Source: Begonia masoniana
Taxonomy: Eukaryota > Streptophyta > Magnoliopsida > Cucurbitales > Begoniaceae
Assembly (NCBI GenBank): GCA_022432975.1
Contig: CM039502.1
Location: 7,795,407 to 7,859,406, forward strand
Reading direction: 5' to 3'
Length of the DNA: 64,000 nt
Position numbers and translations under genes: made by a program. Shown piece after piece: positions 13,101 through 22,760 of the stretch. Within the stretch, counting starts at the first letter, position 1, and every line of letters begins with the position of its first letter. Under the pieces are notes generated by a model. It had not been told where the DNA came from and did not search any database. It was given only the letters and a program-made list of their open reading frames with translations.

Positions 13101-13755
13101 ACAAAAGGACTCGAAATGTCGTAGAATCCGCAAATGTTCAAGTGGACGATTCTCTGGAATTAGCTAATACTCACTCAGACGATGAAGTACAGAATTCAAA
13201 TAATGAAAAATTCTGTGATTCAACCAGTATTACAGGTGATGTTACGAGTAGTGTCACGGATCAAGTTGGACAAATTGATGAAGTAACTATCTCGGATCAA
13301 AGACAACCATCCACACGGGTCCAGAAAAACCATTCTGCAGATGACATTATAGGAGATCTAAATGATGGTATTCGAACCAGAGACAAACCAAGAGTCAACT
13401 ATCGTGAAATGGTTCAATTTACATGCTTTACATCCTCAATTGAGCCCAAAAATGTGAAAGAAGCCTTGTTAGATGAATATTGGATTGATACTAATGCAAA
13501 TCTTGTGATGCTGATTAGGCTGGGAGTTCGGATGATCGATAAAGTACTTCCGGTGGATGTTTTTATTTGGGACATAACTTGGTTTCTTGGTTCAGCAAGA
13601 AACAAAACTGAATCTCTTTATCTACTGCTGAGACAGAACATATTACAGCTGGTAGTAGCTGTACTAAGCTCTTTTAGATGAAACAAATGCTGAAAGATGA
13701 CAGTGTCACGCAGGATGTCATGACACTCTATTATGACAATATGAGCAATATATAT
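10163..13755 (+). pseudogene. Copia Gag-Pol polyprotein, interrupted and lacking reverse transcriptase
   Basis: An open frame of 936 codons runs 10163-12973. In order it shows a UBN2-type Gag, CCHC knuckle 1 at about residue 292 (CRECDGFGHSQVEC), a coiled coil, CCHC knuckle 2 at about 525 (CHYCNRPGHIRPRC), aspartic protease (YFDSGCSRHM), GAG-pre-integrase (LWHRRLGH) and integrase with its catalytic Asp, Asp and Glu in place (HMDLMGP, RSDHGREF, QNGVVERKN). A single amber stop at 12971 replaces a codon before FHPFGSTCY, and the frame then continues to about 13490 (EALLDEYW). There the reverse transcriptase is deleted. A frame-shifted RNase H relic (STSGGCFYLGHN, STAE, MKQMLKDDSVTQDVM) follows with at least four in-frame stops. 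It could only move by using proteins supplied in trans. Confidence 0.93.
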
Positions 13756-14847
13756 ATATATTTTTCTGCCACTTGTCTCAGACCGTTTGAATTGTTGCTA
13801 ATAGTTGTGGGTTGTGTTTTAAAGTTATTCTACAATTCCTTGCGTGTCACGGGGCTTTTATGAAGATTCACAACTAGTTTTGAGGAAATTGAAGATTATC
13901 TCTTTATGTTTTTTTTGAGAAATTTTCGAGGCATTAATCTGGAGTATTTCTAGCCATTTTCTACAGATTTTACAGGAATTCTTTAGTTGGAAATTGGAGA
14001 TTATTTTCTTCAATATTTGAAGAAATTTTGAAGGCAATAATCAAGATTATTTATTTTGGGTTTACTTCCCAATTTGAGTGAGAATTTCTGGTTTATTTTC
14101 ATGAAGCTTTTGGCAGAATTTATGGATATTGGGAGTTAATTTCTTCCATATTTTGAGAGATATTGGTGAAATTTGATCATGGTTGCATCTTGGGTTTATT
14201 TCCCAATTTATTTGAAGATTTTGGTTTTATTTTTCAAATTTGAATGAAGATTTATTTTGGGGTGGTGGACATGAAATTGAAAAGAGAAAGAAAAAAAAAA
14301 TGTTCAAGCTGTTGCTGACTCCACTAAAGATGTTCCAGATACTGCTGAATCCACCAAAGATGTTGATGAGTCTATTGAAGAATTTGCTGATGCTGAAACT
14401 CAGTTCCTTCTACAACTTCTAATCCTGATCTACCTAGTGTTCTCTCTGATGTCATGACACCTGCAACAGAAACTCATGATACTCACAAATGTGCAGCTAT
14501 CAGCTTCCGGGTTTGTTAGTGATTAATTGATGATTTTACTACTTTGTATTTTTCTGCTGACTATTTCTCCTTTACTACTGGATACTGTTATTTTACTGCT
14601 GCGCTGCTAATTATTGTCTTAAGCTGATGGCTACTTTATATGCTTTGATGGACCTTTTAGTCTTCTGTTATCGTTTTGTCCTTTTATGGCAAAAAGGGGG
14701 AGTAATTTACACTGATTGCTGGGATATGATGTGCATGTCATGTATAGTGTTTTGAGCGTGATCTACTATTGCAAGTATTAAGGGGGAGCGTTTTATGATC
14801 CTACATCCAGCATTCAGGGGGAGTTATTGATTTTGCCAAAAAATGCC
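13756..14847 (+). other. Decayed post-pol region of the Copia element
   Basis: About 1.1 kb between the RNase H relic and the polypurine tract. Short repeated motifs of the type GGTTTATTTCCCAATTT occur at 14050-14240. 14300-14440 reads as a short repetitive acidic peptide (DSTKDVPDTAESTKDVDES). SIRE-type elements often carry an extra env-like frame here; this is at best a remnant. Confidence 0.4.
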
Positions 14848-14857
14848 AAAGGGGGAG
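14848..14857 (+). promoter_or_regulatory. Polypurine tract
   Basis: AAAGGGGGAGA lies immediately before the 3' LTR start at 14860. Similar G-rich tracts at about 14693 and 14781 may be additional or vestigial plus-strand primers. Confidence 0.75.
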
Positions 14858-14859
14858 AT

Positions 14860-16040
14860 TGTTAATGTAAATATTGTGTTGGCAAAGATTTTTTTGGCAA
14901 AATAAATTGAAGTATTAAGTTGTTTATCTTGGAAAATTAAATAATGATTACTATATTATTCAGTGCAAGGCAGACATATTTTCTGGAAATTATGTTACCA
15001 AAACTATGCAGAATATTTGTTTTTGGTAACATTGAAAAATAAGGAAAGTTGGTTATTTGGAAAGTTACTTGGCAATCAAGTTATCAATTATATTTATCTG
15101 TGGAAGGTTGATTTAAAGTTTATGAATTATGGATATCATTACACAGAGCAAGAATCGTGATCTAACTATTCTGGGTTCCAAATTTGTTTTTATTTTGGTA
15201 CTTTCCATAAGTGTCATAAAGGGTGTCAAGAGTTTGACTTTTCAGATTGTGTTTCCTTTTTGCTATGCTTACTGTTCTGGAACGCCATTCTGCTGCAAAT
15301 ACATTTAAACAACTACTCTTCACAGAATAGGTAAGCGGTTGATTATTATTCTCTCTGATTTTCTCTTGTGTCATGTGCCGCCGGTTTTCTTTCCTCTCTT
15401 GCTTCTGCGAGTGAGTGTGTTTTTGGTTGTTTCGATCTCTGTGAGATTGTTGTCTACACTCTACCTCTGTTTCTGTTGGATTTCATTGTTATACGAGTGT
15501 GGTGGTTGGTTGCGTCCTATAATAACGGTTGGTGTCACAAGCGGTGTCATAGGCACAATCCTATTTTATTCTTCATTAAAGATCAGTCTCAGGAGGAGAC
15601 AGCACTGGGACTCGGGAGGAGTTCTATTAATTGACAAGGGGAGCTTGTCACTCTGATCGTGGGCAAGGGGATCTTGCCGTAACACGGGTTTCGGGAGGAA
15701 CCAACAACAAGGGGATCTTGTTGTTATCTGGATCTCGGGAGAGGTCGTTCTAAAGTCGAGGGGATCTCGCAAAAACAGTTTCCCTGAGGAAGTTGGCTAG
15801 AGACGGCGACAAAGATAAGAGGGAGTCTTTATTTGTATAAGTCCAGTTGTCTTGCAATTTTGTAAACTCATTGAAATGTTTTTAATTCTGGGCGTGGCCC
15901 CGCAGACGTAGGCTGGTTGCCGAACTGCGTTAACAATTTTGTGTCTCCTTACTTTACGCATTTTATTTTGTTCATTATTGCTGTTTACTATTGGTGTCAC
16001 GATCAGTGTCACGACACCAACGTAACTAATCACGATTTCA
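14860..16040 (+). repeat. 3' LTR of the Copia element
   Basis: 1181 bp, about 99% identical to the 5' LTR (12 substitutions counted, 9 of them transitions). It ends GATTTCA before the GAAAC target duplication. Confidence 0.97.
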
Positions 16041-17164
16041 GAAACAAAGATCATACAGATCTTCTAGGTACCTGCTCTACCAGCAGATTTAAGATGGTAA
16101 GATCACCTTTTAGTTCCAGTAATATATGATACCAATAAACAAATTTAACACATTAATCAACCTACATCAACTACCCAAAGTAGCACAAAACAACAGCAAA
16201 TTAATCCCATATTTGCACAACAAAACAGCAAGATGCAAACAACAAATTTAACACTAAACAAAAACTTAACTAAACACTAAACAGCAAATTTAACAGCAAA
16301 TTAAATGCCCTCATATTGATACCAATGTCAAACAACAAATTTACACACTAAACAAAACTTAACTAAACATGTAAGCTTGCTGTCGTGTGCAAATGATACA
16401 ATTCAGCAACAAACAAACTTGCTGGCCGAAGGAGACTCCAAATTCAGCAGCAAACAAACACAAAATTCACAATTTAACAGCAAATGATACAATTTAGTAG
16501 TGAATAAGAAACGCACCTTGAAGTTCCAGACATGAGTTGCTTGCTGCCGAGTGCGTGAGCCGTGAGCACTAAGTTCTTTTCGGGTTGCTTGCTGCGTAGT
16601 GCCGAGTTAGAGTGTGTGAGCCGTGAGGGCTGAAGACTGAAGAGAGACTGGCCTGAAAATTAAACTCACCTGAAAATTAAACTCGCGAGCCGAGACCGAG
16701 CCCTAACTTCTGAGAGAGTGTGAGGCGTGAACGCCGAACGGTGAACTGCGGTCTGAGTACAGAACCACCAAAAATTGAAGAAGGCAGATTGAAACTGCGG
16801 AACCGGATTGCAGAATCGTGATGCCGAATAGGGGTGATCGTCTGAGCGTGAATCGTGATGAACAGACGAAGAATAGGGGTGAGCGAGAGCGCCAGAAAGG
16901 CGCAGCCAGTGAGTTAAAAACGTAAAAATTAAAATGAACAGTACGGTTCCGCGGTCCGGTTTCGGGATATTAGTACCCAGACCAAAGACCGGACCGAACC
17001 AGATGGGAATTCATCTAGGAAGACCGATCCCGAACCAAGCAGCCGGGAGGACCGACCGAAACCGGACCAAAACCGTTGGTCCGGTCCGGTTCTCGGGAGG
17101 CGATCCGGTCCTGCTCACCCCTAATTTTAATCCTTTGGAAATACCCTTGAAAAGGGTATTTTAG

Positions 17165-18468
17165 TGTTCTAATAATATTGGTTAAGTGTACAAGGAGTGC
17201 ATCTGCCGATACAGTACAAGAAAATACATTTGCCGATAGAGAACAAGGCGTGCATCTGCCGATGGTCTCCAAAGCCTGCATCTGCCGATGACATATCAAC
17301 TTGCATCTGCCGATGGAGTCATCAAGCCGTTCCTGCCGATGAACTTTGAAGATGCATCTGCCGACAAGTTTTCAAGGTGCATCTACCGATGGAATTCAAA
17401 GGCCTCATCTGCTGTTAACTTTTGAGCTGCATCTGCCGATAGCACTTTCAAGCTGCATCTGCCGATGGCTTTCAAGTTGCATCTGCCGATGGCTTTCACG
17501 ATGCATCTGCCGATGGCTTTCAAGTTGCATCTGCCGATGGCTTTCAAGTTTCATCTGCCGATGGCCTTTCAAGCTGCATCTGCCGATAGCACTTTCAAGC
17601 TGTTCCTGCCGATGAATTTTCAAGGTGCATCTGCCGATGGCTTTTCAGAATACATCTGCCGATGAAGTTTCAAGATGCATCATGCCGATGAAGTTCAAAG
17701 CTGCTCATGCCGATAGCTTATTCGTGTTGCATCTACCAATGGCGTTGAAGATACATATGCCGATGACGTGGCGATCTGTTTTGAAGCTGTTTAAACTGGT
17801 GATCTTCCGCCAGATTTTAAAATAGCCGCGAAGCTACAGTGACGTCGTTTTCAGCATTAACTCTAGAACTTTAATGGCGACGACGACTTGCAACTACAGG
17901 CGGCAACGGCTACCTGATCTAGTACGGATGCTTCCCAACGGTAACATTTTCCATTTGAAGAAAGAAGCATTCAATTTTGAGCCGAAAAAGAAGACAGAGT
18001 ATTTAAGCCGAGGTTAGAGCACGAAGATACAACTTTTGCGAATTTGATTTCCAGAGCCCTAACCTGCGAAATTTTATCATACTCTGTATAATTTTTCTAC
18101 ACCTCTCGATTTTAACTTGAGATTCAATCCTTGTGAGAGTGTAGTCTGAGCTTTTCATTTACGAACTCAACATTGTGTATAAGGCAGTGGATTGACGCCC
18201 GTGAAGTTCAATCCAGATTTGTAAAGGCAGTTGATCGGAGCCCGGAATTTCGATCTAGTTATTCTCGAGGAGAAGGTTAAGGATCTTCAAGGGGTGAACT
18301 TTGAAGCGTGGATGTAGGCTGGGTTGAGCCGAACCACGTAAAAATTATTGGTGTCATTTTTCTCTTACTCTCTCTTTTATATCTGTTGTTGATTCACTTG
18401 CTAATAGTTTTAAGTAAAATTTTAAAAAGGTCTAATTCACCCCCCTCTTAGACAATCTCGATCCTACA
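17165..18468 (+). mobile_element. Solo-LTR-like sequence of a Copia (SIRE-type) element, ends uncertain
   Basis: The 3' part matches the R/U5 style of the Copia LTR above: GATGTAGGCTGGGTTGAGCCGAACCACG here against GATGTAGGCTGGTTGCCGAACTGCG there. It ends in a pyrimidine-rich stretch with TTCACCCCCCTCTTAGAC, typical of plant LTR 3' ends. A TATA-like TATTTAAG lies at 17999. TG at 17165 and CA at 18468 are possible ends, but I could not find a matching 5 bp target duplication, so the limits are provisional. No internal coding region is attached. Confidence 0.5.
17195..17770. repeat. Minisatellite, ~24 bp unit, about 22 copies
   Basis: The unit is close to GCATCTGCCGATGG followed by CTTTCAAGTT, with variants such as CTCATGCCGATAG. 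The most regular part is 17430-17660 (24-27 bp period) and the edges are degenerate. It lies in the 5' part of the solo-LTR-like sequence. It explains the long Cys/Arg/Trp-rich and Ser/His-rich frames in this stretch, which are not genes. Confidence 0.92.
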
Positions 18469-18725
18469 AAAACAACTTCTGCACTCGAACCGACCCGAAC
18501 CGAACCATAGGGTCGGTTTCGAGTCTGCCCACCCCTACGCATTGGGTCAATGGCCATTTGAACCCTAATGTTTATTTTCTACCCAATCAGACCCTATCGT
18601 ATAAAACGTTTACCATTCAAACCCTCTCGTTAATCTGGCCGTTAAATTTGACATATGATTCGCATGTGCCTTTTAAATCACTTAACTACCCCTCCCTCCC
18701 TCTCTCTCCCTCCTCCCTCCCCCCC

Positions 18726-19256
18726 AGACTTCTGATTCGCGTTCTCTAATGACGGATCTAAAATATGACCAAACAAAGAAGCAATCAATCATTTATAATT
18801 AAATTATGAGCAGTCATAAAAACTAAGCCGTCATTGAAGGTCTGGTAGGAGAACACTATTTTCGTTTCTGTAATCAACTTTAAGATTCGAAACAGTTCAC
18901 AGGAAACCCACAAATCCAGAGCGAAAAAGATTTCAGAAAAATGAAAAGGGAAAAAGAGTTCAGAATGTTGATCGGAGAAAGGTATTAAGGATGGATTTGA
19001 GCGAGAATCGGAGTCATACCATCGGAAGAATCGTGAGACAATGGAATAGACAGAGAGAGGCAATTTTTGGAGAAGAGATCCAAGTTCTCATCCAAGTCCT
19101 TGGAAATTCCGGTCAAACTTTGCCCTCGATGGGGATGGAATTCGACGGCCACATTTCTCCCGACGGTGAGAGGCTCCCGTGTGTACCGGTGCATCGTGGC
19201 TAGGCTGCAAGAATCAGCGCCCTCACCATCTCAATCCTCTCAGAAAGAGAGAGAGG

Positions 19257-19310
<54 letters not shown>

Positions 19311-19340
19311 CAGAATCAGAATCAGAAGTCTGGGCGGTAG
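18726..19340 (-). other. Core of the MULE-like element with exon-like sequence on the minus strand
   Basis: On the minus strand 19203-19014 reads MHRYTREPLTVGRNVAVEF...LSHDSSDG and then meets a GT donor (GTATGA), as a captured first exon would. I do not recognise the protein. A (GA)n microsatellite (19259-19308) and an ATCAGA repeat lie upstream. No transposase is present. Capture of host DNA is typical of Pack-MULEs, but the source gene is not identified. Confidence 0.4.
19259..19308. repeat. (GA)n microsatellite
   Basis: About 25 uninterrupted GA dinucleotides, followed by three ATCAGA units. Confidence 0.95.
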
Positions 19341-19876
19341 GGAAGGAGGGAGAGAGAGGGAGGGAGGGAGGGGTAGTTAAGGGATTTTAAAGGGCACATG
19401 CGAATCACATATCAAATTTAACGGCCAGATTAATCGAAGGGTTTGAATAGTAAACATTTTATACGATATGGTCTGATTGGGTAAAAAATAAACATTAGGG
19501 TTCAAAAGGCCACTGACCCCATAAGTAAGGGTCTAAATTGAACTTTTTTCTTTTTTTTTTTTACAGAGGATTAATTTAAAGAATAATGTTACGTTACTCA
19601 TTAAATACTCGATTTCAGATAATTAATTTAATAAATTAATTATTTATAATTTATTATATTAACTGCACGTTAATTATTATTTAAAAAATTAAAAATAAGA
19701 GAGGAAACAAAAAGCTACTCTATTTTAAAAATTCATATAATAATATCAAAATGAAGCGATAGTCTTGTACTTGGAATGGAAATCATTTTCTTTAATAAAT
19801 TTATACATTAATAAATATTAAAAAATAATAAATTTTGTTTTGGACAGTTAGTTAGATTCCACGATCAAATCTGTGT

Positions 19877-19956
19877 CCACGTCATTCTTTTATTTTTAAT
19901 TATTTAACCTCTTTTTTTCCATCGCCGTCTCTCGTCCTCTTATTTAACCTAACACC
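19877..19956 (+). promoter_or_regulatory. FLS promoter motifs, copy 1
   Basis: A CCACGTCAT (ACGT-core, bZIP/ACE-like) motif at 19877-19885 and an ACCTAACACC MYB-recognition-like motif at 19947-19956 lie 107-186 bp upstream of the FLS start. Both are kept in copy 2 (61431-61439 and 61509-61518). ACE plus MYB-recognition elements are the known light and R2R3-MYB control unit of flavonol genes; functional use here is inferred. Confidence 0.45.
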
Positions 19957-20062
19957 TCTAAATCCAAAACAATCGTAGTTTCCTCTCCATGTATTTAACT
20001 ACTCGCTCCTCCTCTAACTTAGACGACATCTGCAAATTTCTAGTTCCGAGAGAGTTGAGAAA

Positions 20063-22760
20063 ATGGGGAGCATGGTGGTGGAGAGAGTTCAGGATATTGC
20101 AAAGTCATTGATGAAATTCTCAGTCTCTATACCTGAAGAGTTCGTCAGATTAGAGTCTGAGCAGCCCGGAATCACCACCGTCCACGGCAAAGAACTGGGC
20201 GTTCCGACCATCGACTTCAGCAACCCAGATGAGGAACGTGTGGTGTGCGACATTGCTGAAGCTTCCAAGAACTGGGGGATGTTTCAGATCGTCAACCATG
20301 GAATTCCTAATGAAGTTATTAAGAAATTGCAGGAAGTTGGAGAGGAGTTCTTCCGTCTTCCTCGCGAGGAGAAGGAGGTTTATGCTAAGCCTCCTGATTC
20401 CAAATCAGTCGAAGGGTATGGAACTAAGCTTCAGAAAGAAGCAGACTCGAAGAAAGGATGGGTTGATCATTTGTTTCATAAAATATGGCCTCCTTCGGCC
20501 ATTAATTATCAGTTTTGGCCTAAGAAACCTTCCTCTTACAGGTCCCTTCCTTCCTTCTCCATTTCCCGAGTATATTGAGTAAAACTATCTATTAACTAAC
20601 TGTACTGGCCAAATGTTGAATAAATTAAATTTAAACTCTTAATATTATTACATAAAATGTAAAATCGAACAGTTGAAAAGGATTGACAGCGGAGCTTTGA
20701 CTTGTTTTTATTCCAGAGAAGCGAACGAGGAGTACGCAAAGTACATGCGAGAAGTAGTGAAACAGCTGTTCAGGAGTTTATCATTAGGGTTAGGACTGGA
20801 AGCAGGTGAGATGGAGGAAGCATTTGGCGGAGTAATGATGGAATATCTTCTGAAAATAAACTACTATCCACCATGTCCACGCCCTGATCTAGCTCTCGGA
20901 GTGGTGGCTCACACAGACATGTCGACCTTAACCATCCTCGTCCCTAACCATGTGCAGGGTCTCCAAGCTTTCAGCGATGGCCGCTGGTTTAGCGTCAAAT
21001 ATATTCCTAACGCCCTCGTCGTCCATATAGGCGATCAAATCGAGGTATTCTGCTTCGTTTTTTTTGGAAAAATTGAAAATCTTTAAAAGGGTAGATGCAG
21101 AGATGAAGTAATCATCTGTCAATTTACAATAAATACTGTAGAAAACTGACGACCAGGAGTAACCATCGTGAAAATGACATAATAAGAACTGATTTGACTC
21201 GAAAAGGTTTAAATCTACTTTGATTTTTTTTTAAATAATTAAAGTATTTACTCGAACAAAATAAATTTTAAACTATTCAAAATTGAAGTAAAAAATTCAT
21301 GATTATGGATGCCTACTCTATATTTTAGACATAGAACAGAGATCCGTTCTTTTTAGAAATGTTATAAAGGGAGAAAATGTTATTTGGATTATTTTCTTTA
21401 TTTTCATAAATTAATTTAAAAAATATAAAACGATATTCAATTTACTTAAAATTTTTACTACATATTTACCATCGTAGTAAGAAAATCTGAAAATTTTTGT
21501 AATTTTATAATTATAGTATGATTTATTATATTTATTTTATAAAATAATTAACTAAAGTTATAATATATTGTACAAATGTTATAAAATCACGAACATTTTT
21601 AAATTATATTCTAATAATGTGGTGAACATGTAGTAAAAAACTTTAAGTAAATTCATTATTGTTTGATATTTTTGAAATTAATTTGTAAAGGTTCTTCTTC
21701 ACTTTATAAATTAATTTTAAAAAATACCAAAAAATATTCAATTTACTTGAAATTTTTACCACATGTTCACCATATCATAAAAATATAACCTGAAAATTTT
21801 AATGATTTCATAACGTTTGTACGATATATTATAATTTTAGATAATTATTTTATAATACAATTATAATAAATCATACAAGTGTTATAAAATCACAATAATT
21901 TTCAAATTATCTTCTCATAATGTGGTGAACATATGGTAAAAATTTCAAGTAAATTGAAAATCGTTTGTTATTTTTTTAAATTAATTTATAAAGTGAAGAA
22001 GGTGATACAAGTGATATTTGCACCCTTTAGAATGGGGGGATATCGGTCGACTACATATTTTTTTTTTTAGGTTTTTGATAGTTTAAGACTTATTTTGTTA
22101 TGGTTAGTATTTTGAAAATTAAAAAAAAAAAAAAAAACCATATTTTAAGGGTGAAAATAGATTTAACTCAAAATTTAATATTTGGAAAATTTTGAGTTAT
22201 CTTAATAGGATCCAGAAAACTACTGTTCATTAATTTAATTTAACACTATATGTCCAAGTCGTTAAGCAGGTAATAATTGGTTGAAACTTTAATAGTAATT
22301 GTGTGACATAGTTAAATTTTGTAGATTTATGTTATGTGAAGAGACGTCGAGAAGTTGTGATAGTCAATTATTTTCATAGAATTTAAGTCAAAGTAAGGAT
22401 AGTCAAAGAGTGATTTTTCATATGATTTTTATTAGCTTGGTGAAGGTAATTAAATTTTTTTCACATCAGATCAATGTGTTTAGTTTCGTTGCGTGATTCC
22501 TTACGTTCATAAATTTGGATACGGATATGATTTTTTTGTCGAGGTAGATCTTGAGCAACGGCATTTACAAGAGCGTACTTCACCGGACCACGGTGAACAA
22601 AGTGGAGACAAGGATGTCGTGGCCCGTCTTCGTCGAACCTCCGGGCGACTTGGAAATTGGCCCCCACCCTAAATTAGTTGGCCATGACAATCCTCCCAAG
22701 TACAAAACTATGAAATACGGTGACTATGTCTACTGCAAACTCAACAAGCTTCCTCGATGA
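20063..22760 (+). CDS. FLS: Flavonol synthase-like 2-oxoglutarate/Fe(II) dioxygenase, copy 1 (complete)
   Basis: FLS converts dihydroflavonols to flavonols in the cytosol using 2-oxoglutarate, O2 and Fe(II). Exons 20063-20541, 20717-21044 and 22548-22760 join in frame to 339 residues, the usual FLS length (Arabidopsis FLS1 is 336). The N-terminal dioxygenase domain includes [34 protein letters not shown] and [10 protein letters not shown]. The iron ligands are H225, D227 (AHTDMST) and H281 (VLHRTT). The 2-oxoglutarate-binding R291-x-S293 lies in RMSWPVF, and the FLS-like end KLNKLPR is present. Intron 2 (about 1.5 kb) holds two palindromic MITE-like sequences. Splice sites are GT-AG. The close relative anthocyanidin synthase is less likely because the whole chain follows FLS. 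Copy 2 lies 41.56 kb downstream. Confidence 0.93.
21395..21690. mobile_element. Palindromic MITE-like hairpin in FLS intron 2 (first)
   Basis: The left arm (TTCAATTTACTTAAAATTTT...) and right arm (...TTTAAGTAAATTCATTATTG) are complementary over much of the ~295 bp. A homologous hairpin is at about 62945-63240 in copy 2, so the insertion predates the duplication. Confidence 0.6.
21688..22000. mobile_element. Palindromic MITE-like hairpin in FLS intron 2 (second)
   Basis: The ends are CTTCTTCACTTTATAAATTA on the left and TAATTTATAAAGTGAAGAAG on the right. The inner arms CACATGTTCACCAT and GTGGTGAACATATG also pair. The whole ~310 bp can fold on itself. It abuts the first hairpin and is related to it. 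The copy 2 homologue is at about 63240-63560. Confidence 0.7.

Larger units (their letters stand above)
8880..16040 (+). mobile_element. SIRE-lineage Copia LTR retrotransposon, defective, 7161 bp
   Basis: Two 1181 bp LTRs (8880-10060 and 14860-16040) begin TGTTAATG and end GATTTCA, with a perfect 5 bp target duplication GAAAC at 8875-8879 and 16041-16045. A primer-binding site like TTGGTATCAGAG lies at about 10063. A polypurine tract (AAAGGGGGAGA) precedes the 3' LTR. The gag-pol frame has two CCHC knuckles separated by a coiled coil, then protease, GAG-pre-integrase and integrase, which is the SIRE/Maximus order. The reverse transcriptase core is missing and only a decayed RNase H remnant follows. 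I counted 12 substitutions and no indels between LTRs (about 1%), so the insertion is recent. Confidence 0.97.
7754..17123. mobile_element. hAT element nested inside the previous hAT
   Basis: The ends TAGGGGTGAGCA and TGCTCACCCCTA form a perfect 12 bp inverted repeat. A perfect 8 bp target duplication ATTTTAAT lies at 7746-7753 and 17124-17131. Subterminal GGTCCGGT motifs occupy 7770-7920 and 16940-17110. Its interior (7925-8874 and 16046-16930) contains degenerate ~95 bp tandem repeats and exon-like blocks with possible splice sites, but no transposase, so it is a non-autonomous copy. It is interrupted by the Copia element at 8880-16040. Confidence 0.9.
7035..18537. mobile_element. hAT element inserted in the left TIR of the MULE-like element
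   Basis: The left end TAGGGATAGGCA and right end TGCCCACCCCTA are inverted repeats with two mismatches. The flanks CGTATGGG (7027-7034) and CGCATTGG (18538-18545) are an 8 bp target duplication with two substitutions. Independent support comes from the MULE right TIR, which runs uninterrupted across this point. Subterminal GGTTCGG-type repeats lie inside both ends. Without later insertions its own content is 7035-7753 and 17132-18537, and the second part is mostly a solo-LTR-like sequence. No transposase was seen. Confidence 0.75.
7003..19550. mobile_element. MULE-like element with ~210 bp terminal inverted repeats, host of nested insertions
   Basis: The left inverted repeat is 7003-7034 continued at 18546-18725; the right one is about 19340-19550 in reverse. 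Both outer ends read AAAAGTTCAATTTAGACCC after a run of A. After removing 7035-18537 plus one target copy, the arms match almost continuously (for example through TGAACCCTAATGTTTATTTT). The flanks are T-runs, so any 9-11 bp target duplication cannot be read. The original core (18726-19340) is only ~0.6 kb, encodes no transposase, and contains exon-like sequence on the minus strand. Copy 2 of the duplication (about 60890-60910) lacks the whole element. MULE assignment is by TIR length and architecture, not by transposase. Confidence 0.65.
5712..22440. repeat. Segmental duplication, copy 1 (interrupted by transposons)
   Basis: 5712-5924 plus 6889-6985 align to 60580-60895, and 19563-22440 aligns to about 60905-64000, in the same order and orientation. 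Both blocks contain an FLS-like gene. Exon 1 of the two genes differs at about six of 479 bases, while introns and flanks differ more, with small indels. Copy 1 is interrupted by the hAT at 5933-6880 and by the nested stack at 7003-19550; copy 2 lacks both. The right limit is set by the window end of copy 2, not by loss of similarity. Confidence 0.9.

Noticed and set aside
17346..17665. Overlapping frames with repeated CICRWLSS or HRQMQLES units
   Set aside because: Pure products of the 24 bp minisatellite.
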